DNA of 10,820 nt from CAZZNQ01 sp964655775 (GTDB taxonomy: Bacteria > Planctomycetota > Brocadiia > SM23-32). Each line of letters begins with the position of its first letter. The first letter of the stretch is position 1. The notes below the pieces were generated by a model that searched no databases, was not told where the DNA came from, and was given only the letters and a program-made list of their open reading frames with translations. A program made the position numbers and the translations under genes. The stretch spans positions 1 to 10,820 of the forward strand of contig CAZZNQ010000115.1 of assembly GCA_964655775.1 (NCBI GenBank). Direction: 5' to 3'. This document shows, in pieces, positions 7,220 through 10,820 of this stretch.

Positions 7220-7729
7220 CTACTCGAGCGGCAGGGGTTTGCTGTCGGCGGGCTCCTGCTCGCCGTCCGCCAGAACCGTCATCTGGATGTCCGTCTGCTC
7301 GAGCATCTCCAGGGCCAGCTCGTCGGGATACTCGGCGGCGGCGACTATGCGCACTATGCCCGCGTTGATGATCATCTTGGTGCACAGGCTGCAGGGGACG
7401 TGCGTGGAGTAGATGGTCGCCCCTTCGGTGCGCACGCCGTAGCGCGAGCCCTGCAGCAGAGCGTTCATCTCCGCGTGCAGACCGCGGCAGAGCTCGGCCC
7501 TCTGTCCACTGGGGACGCCCATCTCCTGACGCCGGCAGCCGGTCTCCGAGCAGTGCGGCAGCCCGCTCGGGGCGCCGTTGTAGCCGGTGGCCAGAATGCG
7601 CTTGTCCAGCACGACAACCGCGCCGACGTGGCGCCGCAGGCATGTGGATCGCTTGGCGACCTCGTGCGCGATGCGCATGAAGTACTGGTCCCAGGTGGGG
7701 CGCCGATGCGTGAGTTCGATCTGGCTCAT
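7220..7729 (-). CDS. dCMP deaminase (deoxycytidylate deaminase, ComEB-like)
   Basis: This zinc enzyme converts dCMP to dUMP, the precursor of dTMP. The 169-residue protein starts MSQIELTHRRPTWDQYF, has GYNGAP at 49-54 with the PSG that follows (characteristic of dCMP rather than free cytidine deaminases), the active-site HAE at 85-87 (Zn ligand H85, proton shuttle E87) and PCSLC at 112-116 with Zn ligands C113 and C116. C60 and C65 lie in a loop that in some dCMP deaminases helps bind another zinc. The start ATG overlaps the mtnA stop by 4 nt (ATGA, 7729-7726). An open frame continues far upstream antisense-independent inside mtnA, but the conserved N-terminus fixes the start. The C-terminal 15 residues are acidic and proline-rich and probably disordered. 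Confidence 0.95.
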   Translation of the reverse strand: MSQIELTHRRPTWDQYFMRIAHEVAKRSTCLRRHVGAVVVLDKRILATGYNGAPSGLPHCSETGCRRQEMGVPSGQRAELCRGLHAEMNALLQGSRYGVRTEGATIYSTHVPCSLCTKMIINAGIVRIVAAAEYPDELALEMLEQTDIQMTVLADGEQEPADSKPLPLE

Positions 7730-8817
7730 GCCGTGGACCCGTCCTGACAGGCGGCCGGGGCTTGATTGCCCAGGCCAAGTAGGTCGGCCACACCGGGCGC
7801 ATCCGGATCGTGCAGGACGCCGCGCTCGGTGATGATGGCCGCCACGTTCGCCGCCGGCGTCACGTCGAAAGCGGGATTGTACACGTCCACTCCGTCCGGA
7901 GCTATCGTGCGCTCCCCCCAACGGGTGATCTCGTCCGGCTCGCGCTGTTCGATCGGAATGTGGCTGCCGTCCGGCAGTGCCGAGTCGAAGGTGGAGACCG
8001 GCGCGGCGACGTAGAACGGTATGCCGTGCGCCCGGGCGAGCACGCTCAGACCGTAGGTGCCCACTTTGTTGGCGACGTCGCCGTTGGCCGCTATCCGGTC
8101 GGCGCCCACCAGAACGCTGTCCACCTTCCCCTCGCGCATCACCTGAGCGGCCATGCTGTCGCAGATGAGCGTGACGGGGATCTCGGCCTGCATCAGCTCC
8201 CAGGTGGTGAGGCGGGCGCCCTGCAGGAGCGGGCGGGTCTCGTCGGCGAACGCCGATATGGCCTTGCCCTGCTCCTTCGCGGCGAACATCACGGCCAGGG
8301 CAGTGCCGTAGTCGCCCGTGGCAAGCCCCCCCGCGTTGCAGTGCGTGAGGATGGTGTCCCCGTCCTCGACTAACTCGGCGCCGTTGCGGCCGATGGCGCG
8401 GCATATCCGCCGGTCCTCCTCCAGCACCGCGATCGCCTCCTCCAGAAGGCGCTCCTTGATCTCGGGCACGGTCAGGGCGTTGTTCGCCTCGGCCACACGC
8501 TCCATGCGGTCCAGCGCCCAGAACAGGTTCACGGCGGTCGGTCGGCTGGTGGCCAGGTATTCCTTGACTTCCCGCACGCCGGCCAGGAAGCGGTCGGCCG
8601 TCGGCGCCTGCGAGTTCCGCACGCCCAGCACCATGCCCATCGCCGCCGCGATGCCGATGGCCGGGGCGCCGCGCACCTTGAGGACCTTAATGGCATCCCA
8701 CATCTGGCGCACGGTTTCCACGCGTTCGTAGACGCACTCGGTGGGCAGCCGCGTCTGGTCAATCAGCATGACGTGGCCGTCCAGGCCGCCTATCCAGCGA
8801 ATGGTATCGACGGGCAC
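7726..8817 (-). CDS. mtnA: S-methyl-5-thioribose-1-phosphate isomerase
   Basis: MtnA isomerises methylthioribose-1-phosphate to methylthioribulose-1-phosphate in salvage of methylthioadenosine; related pathways use it for 5-deoxyribose. The 363-residue protein has RGAPAIG at 49-55 (phosphate binding), catalytic C160 in ILTHCNAGGLAT and D240 in VGADRIAANGD, the positions known from the Bacillus enzyme, plus NKVGTY at 250-255. These separate it from the related eIF2B and ribose-1,5-bisphosphate isomerases. The best start is GTG at 8817, 6 nt after the apgM stop, with GGAG about 11 nt upstream; the usual TIRWIGG N-terminus follows it. No other methionine-salvage gene is visible here, so whether the complete pathway exists cannot be said. 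Confidence 0.97.
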   Translation of the reverse strand: MPVDTIRWIGGLDGHVMLIDQTRLPTECVYERVETVRQMWDAIKVLKVRGAPAIGIAAAMGMVLGVRNSQAPTADRFLAGVREVKEYLATSRPTAVNLFWALDRMERVAEANNALTVPEIKERLLEEAIAVLEEDRRICRAIGRNGAELVEDGDTILTHCNAGGLATGDYGTALAVMFAAKEQGKAISAFADETRPLLQGARLTTWELMQAEIPVTLICDSMAAQVMREGKVDSVLVGADRIAANGDVANKVGTYGLSVLARAHGIPFYVAAPVSTFDSALPDGSHIPIEQREPDEITRWGERTIAPDGVDVYNPAFDVTPAANVAAIITERGVLHDPDAPGVADLLGLGNQAPAACQDGSTA

Positions 8818-8823
8818 GGTATC

Positions 8824-10053
8824 TCAGGCTCCGAATTTGTCCAGCCAGCCGGCGTTGGCCAGCATCAGGGGAAGCACGTAGCGGGCCGGGAAAATGCCGA
8901 GGCTGCCGGTGTTGCACTGCTCCTCCGTGAATCGGGGCAGGCTGTCCGCCCCGCAGCGCGGCGAGTGCAGCAACAGCGGAACGGGATGCCAGCTATGGAG
9001 TTTCATCGGGCAGGGGGTTGAGTGATCGCCGGTTATGACAAGCACCTCCGGCTCGGCGTCCAGAACCATCGGCAGTATGTCGTCGAACGTCTCGATGGCC
9101 TTGATCTTCCGGTCGTGGGAGCCGTCTTCACCCGCTTCGTCCGTGGGCTTCACGTGGATGAAAAAGTAATCGTAGTTGCCGGCGTTGTCCAGGAAGGTCT
9201 GGAACTCATCCTCGACCGATTGCCCCGTGCTGAGCAGGTCCATGCCCACGAGCTGCGCCAAACCGCGGTACATGGGATAGGTGGCGATGGCGGCGCAACG
9301 GACACCGAAGCGGTCCTGAACGCTGGCAATGTCCGGCGGCTCCGATATGCCGCGCATCAGCACGCCGTTGATGGGATGCCCTTCGGAGAGAACGTCCAGG
9401 GCCCGGTCCTTGAACTCGTTAACGATCCGGGCCGTCTTGCGTCCGCGCTCGGCGAGGGCCTTGGACTCCAGGATCGGTTCGTCGTTCTCGTGCGGATCGG
9501 TGTCGCTCACGTCGCCGGCCAGCCCCGGCCCGCGGAAGATCACGCCGAACCGATGCCCCTTGCCGGCTTCCATGATGACGTCGACGTCGTCGATCCGCGA
9601 TAGCTCGCCCTTGAGCGTCTCGATCTTCTTTGCGCTGGTCTCGGTGCTCGGACGGCCGGCGCGGCGGTCCACCACCACTCCGTCCTCGACAGTGCAGAAG
9701 TTGGCACGCGCGGCGACGTCGCCCGAGTGCAGTTCCATGCCCATCCCGACCACTTCCATAACCCCGCGGCCGATCTCGACCTCGCGCGGGTCGTATCCGA
9801 ACAGCCCCAGGTGGGCCGGTCCGCTGCCGGGCGTGATGCCGTAGTCGACGGGGATGATGCGGCCCAGAGCGCTGCGCGGCGCCAGGCCGTCCAGATTGGG
9901 CGTGCTGGCGTCCTCCAGCGGCGTGCGGTAGTCGTTGTCCGGATGACGGATGTCGCCCAGGCCGTCCAGCACCAGGAGGACGATCTTCTTGCCGCTCTCT
10001 TCAATCTCTTTGCGCTTCACCAGCTCTTCGGCGATGGTCAGAGCGTCCTTCAC
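8824..10053 (-). CDS. apgM: 2,3-bisphosphoglycerate-independent phosphoglycerate mutase, archaeal type
   Basis: ApgM interconverts 3- and 2-phosphoglycerate in glycolysis and gluconeogenesis. It belongs to the alkaline phosphatase superfamily and uses a phosphoserine and two metal ions. The 409-residue length fits the archaeal-type family and not the ~510-residue GpmI. Visible motifs are LLVLDGLGD at 26-34 (metal ligand D30), TPLEDASTPNLDGLA, the TPGSGPAHLGLFGYDP block at 74-89 with likely nucleophile S77, GRG at 96-98, HVKPTDEAGEDG at 300-311 and DHSTP at 343-347. The GSG (archaeal enzymes often have GSD) and AGEDG (often AGHDG) variants are also familiar from bacterial homologues. The start is GTG at 10053 with AAGGAG about 8 nt upstream. 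The open frame extends further to 10740, but only antisense to the next gene. It is the first gene of the leftward operon. Confidence 0.96.
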   Translation of the reverse strand: MKDALTIAEELVKRKEIEESGKKIVLLVLDGLGDIRHPDNDYRTPLEDASTPNLDGLAPRSALGRIIPVDYGITPGSGPAHLGLFGYDPREVEIGRGVMEVVGMGMELHSGDVAARANFCTVEDGVVVDRRAGRPSTETSAKKIETLKGELSRIDDVDVIMEAGKGHRFGVIFRGPGLAGDVSDTDPHENDEPILESKALAERGRKTARIVNEFKDRALDVLSEGHPINGVLMRGISEPPDIASVQDRFGVRCAAIATYPMYRGLAQLVGMDLLSTGQSVEDEFQTFLDNAGNYDYFFIHVKPTDEAGEDGSHDRKIKAIETFDDILPMVLDAEPEVLVITGDHSTPCPMKLHSWHPVPLLLHSPRCGADSLPRFTEEQCNTGSLGIFPARYVLPLMLANAGWLDKFGA

Positions 10054-10101
10054 GGTGCACTCTCCTTGGTAGGGATTTCGGGCGGAACGCCAAGCCCTTG
10101 C

Positions 10102-10130
10102 ACTATAATTCGCGGTGCGCGGATTGTCAA
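10102..10130 (-). promoter_or_regulatory. Sigma-70-type promoter for the apgM operon
   Basis: Read leftward, TTGACA (10130-10125) and TATAGT (10107-10102) are separated by exactly 17 nt. The -35 is a perfect consensus and the -10 differs at one base. Transcription would begin near 10095 and leave a leader of about 40 nt before the apgM GTG, which has its own good ribosome site. No other promoter of this quality was seen in the leftward block. Confidence 0.8.
10104..10109 (+). promoter_or_regulatory. Possible rightward -10 box (TATAAT) for the PNPOx-family gene
   Basis: A perfect TATAAT reads rightward and overlaps the leftward -10 of the apgM promoter in the shared bases. No good -35 lies 16-18 nt upstream (GC-rich there). 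The downstream gene starts about 50 nt away, a suitable leader length. The box may act weakly, or with an activator. Confidence 0.4.
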
Positions 10131-10141
10131 ATTGGGTGACA
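10125..10141. promoter_or_regulatory. Inverted repeat TGTCA-N7-TGACA over the apgM -35 box
   Basis: Perfect 5-bp half-sites (10125-10129 and 10137-10141) with a 7-nt spacer. The left half forms part of the -35 hexamer of the leftward promoter, and the right half ends 4 nt before the GGGAGG ribosome site of the rightward gene. Position and symmetry fit a dimeric repressor operator; the repressor is unknown and the match could be chance. Confidence 0.35.
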
Positions 10142-10158
10142 TATTGGGAGGCGCGAGA

Positions 10159-10593
10159 GTGGACGAATCGGCGATGCTGGCTGTTCTTGACGAGGCCCGG
10201 GTCTGTCGGCTGGCGCTCTGTGACGACGGCCTTCCGTACGTGGTGCCCGTGTGCTACGGATACGACGGCGAGGCGCTCTACTTCCACTCCGCGCCTCGCG
10301 GGCGCAAGCTCGAAATCATCCGCAGGAACCCCGACGTCTGCTTCCAGGTGGACGTGGGCGCGCAGCTTGTCCGGGAGGCAGCGCCCTGCCGATGCACCAT
10401 GCGTTACCGGAGCGTGATCGGTTACGGACGCGCGCACATCCTGGCCGACCCGGCGGAGAAGGTCGCCGGTCTGAGGGCGCTGATGGACCACTACGCGGAC
10501 GGAGAGTGGGAGTTCAGCCCGGACTCCGTCGAACGCGTGGCCGTCGTGCGCATCGACGTCGATAAGTTGACGGGTAAGTCCAACGGCTACTGA
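10159..10593 (+). CDS. Pyridoxamine 5'-phosphate oxidase family (NimA-like flavin-binding) protein
   Basis: The 144-residue protein belongs to the split-barrel flavin-binding fold that includes PNPOx and the NimA-type 5-nitroimidazole reductases. Family hallmarks are CRLALCDDGLPYVVPV at 16-31, a YGYDG turn, LYFHSAPRGRKLE at 40-52, the RRNPDVCFQVD strand at 55-65, a YRSVIGYGRA strand at 83-92 and the C-terminal VRIDVDKLTGK. The exact activity of this branch (flavin or F420 dependent redox, or cofactor binding) cannot be read from the sequence. The GTG at 10159 has GGGAGG at 10146-10151 with 7-nt spacing; an in-frame ATG at 10174 is the alternative. It is divergent from apgM across a 105-nt region and is followed by a hairpin, so it is probably transcribed alone. 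Confidence 0.88.
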   Translation: MDESAMLAVLDEARVCRLALCDDGLPYVVPVCYGYDGEALYFHSAPRGRKLEIIRRNPDVCFQVDVGAQLVREAAPCRCTMRYRSVIGYGRAHILADPAEKVAGLRALMDHYADGEWEFSPDSVERVAVVRIDVDKLTGKSNGY

Positions 10594-10597
10594 TTGC

Positions 10598-10640
10598 GGC
10601 CGGCTCGCCCGGCCCGGCTGCACTTGCCATGCTGCAGCCG
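10598..10640 (+). terminator. Hairpins after the PNPOx-family gene, weak terminator candidate
   Basis: Two adjacent inverted repeats follow the stop by a few bases. GGCCGG/CCGGCC (10598-10603, 10609-10614) has a 5-nt loop. CGGCTGCA/TGCAGCCG (10615-10622, 10633-10640) is a perfect 8-bp stem with a 10-nt loop. Only TT follows, so there is no proper U tract. It may slow polymerase or mark a Rho-independent terminator of low efficiency. Confidence 0.4.
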
Positions 10641-10767
10641 TTGGGGCACAATGGCCACAGAACCGCAAAGTTAGGGGAAGGGCTGCCGGGCGGAGGTTAC
10701 GCGCGCTGTCCGCGCCCGGAGCGGATATCAACGGAGTCAACAGTCCGTTTGAGGGTGGCCACGACCA
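10641..10767 (+). promoter_or_regulatory. Structured leader candidate upstream of the last gene
   Basis: The region has no gene. TGGCCAC at 10652-10658 can pair with GTGGCCA at 10755-10761 (7 bp) and encloses two further hairpins: CCGGGCG/CGCCCGG (10686-10692, 10713-10719) and AACGGA/TCCGTT (10730-10735, 10744-10749). Together they can draw a multibranch fold. The 3' strand of the outer stem covers part of the only purine-rich stretch (GAGGGTGG, 10751-10758) before the ATG at 10768, so folding could limit translation. No convincing promoter was seen between the hairpins and the gene. No known riboswitch class was recognised. Confidence 0.3.
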
Positions 10768-10820
10768 ATGAAAGACACGCTGAATGACATCTGCGCCAAG
10801 CTGCCGGCCGACTACGTGGA
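10768..10820 (+). CDS. Start of a protein-coding gene, truncated by the window (possibly TldD/PmbA-like)
   Basis: Only 17 full codons are present, reading MKDTLNDICAKLPADYV, and the frame is open to the window end. A GAGGGTGG stretch at 10751-10758 precedes the ATG by 9 nt. A short amphipathic helix ending in ADYVE- or ADYVD- is seen at the N-terminus of TldD/PmbA-type peptidases, where ADYVEIR is common, but this is far too little sequence to assign a function. Codon use matches the neighbouring genes. Confidence 0.55.
   Translation, partial: MKDTLNDICAKLPADYV

Noticed and set aside
7730..8404. Upstream extension of the dCMP deaminase frame
   Set aside because: It lies in another frame of mtnA, has Arg/Gly-rich composition typical of a GC-rich shadow frame, and the family N-terminus begins at 7729.
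10054..10740. Upstream extension of the apgM frame (to a 638-residue protein)
   Set aside because: The extra part is antisense to the PNPOx-family gene and crosses the promoter region. ApgM homology and a good ribosome site place the start at 10053.
10641..10767. Cyclic-di-GMP (GEMM) or another named riboswitch in the leader
   Set aside because: A CGCAAAG stretch at 10665-10671 recalls the GEMM core, but the paired helices and the GGGCAAACC-type partner are missing. TPP, cobalamin, glycine and fluoride signatures were also not found.
1..10820. CRISPR arrays, tRNAs, insertion sequences, phage or defence genes
   Set aside because: No regularly spaced repeats, no cloverleaf with a T-loop, and no transposase or integrase motifs were seen. 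Nearly all sequence is accounted for by core metabolic genes.

Overview
This is a high-GC, gene-dense bacterial segment. By eye it is clearly GC-rich; no composition was computed. It holds ten complete genes and two that are cut by the window edges. Formyl-methionine processing genes (fmt, def) mark it as bacterial. An archaeal-type phosphoglycerate mutase, a eukaryote-like UDP-sugar pyrophosphorylase and a DUF116 gene beside fmt would fit a deep-branching or anaerobic group such as Planctomycetota or a related lineage. That placement is inference, not something the sequence proves. hypD and hypE imply that the genome encodes a [NiFe] hydrogenase.

Layout. The left part (1-5111) reads rightward: hypD (5' end missing), hypE, a UDP-N-acetylhexosamine pyrophosphorylase-like UDPGP gene, a class IV (HDAC11-like) deacetylase-family gene and a ComF-type phosphoribosyltransferase gene. 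Gaps are 56 nt or less and no terminator was seen, so they may share a transcript. The middle and right part (5086-10053) reads leftward in the order apgM, mtnA, dCMP deaminase, def, fmt, DUF116. The two blocks converge and overlap by 26 bp at their 3' ends. A short divergent intergenic region (10054-10158) carries a near-consensus sigma-70 promoter for the leftward operon (TTGACA, 17 nt, TATAGT). On the other side of it lies a rightward pyridoxamine-5'-phosphate-oxidase-family gene. The window closes with a 174-nt non-coding leader that looks structured, followed by the first 17 codons of another rightward gene.

How the genes fit together. HypD and HypE make and insert the Fe(CN)2CO ligands of [NiFe] hydrogenase. 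Def and Fmt remove and add the formyl group of initiator methionine. ApgM is glycolytic, MtnA acts in methylthioadenosine salvage, and dCMP deaminase feeds dTMP synthesis. The leftward operon is therefore mostly housekeeping, with one poorly understood cysteine-rich member (DUF116). Translational coupling is visible at three junctions: ATGA at hypD/hypE, ATGA at mtnA/dCMP deaminase and TAATG at fmt/DUF116.

The window contains no tRNA, rRNA, CRISPR array, insertion sequence or phage gene that I can see. It is mainly an ordinary core-gene region. The points worth a second look are the HDAC11-like gene next to a UDP-sugar pyrophosphorylase, the DUF116-fmt coupling, the compact divergent promoter with an inverted repeat over its -35 box, and the foldable leader before the last gene.
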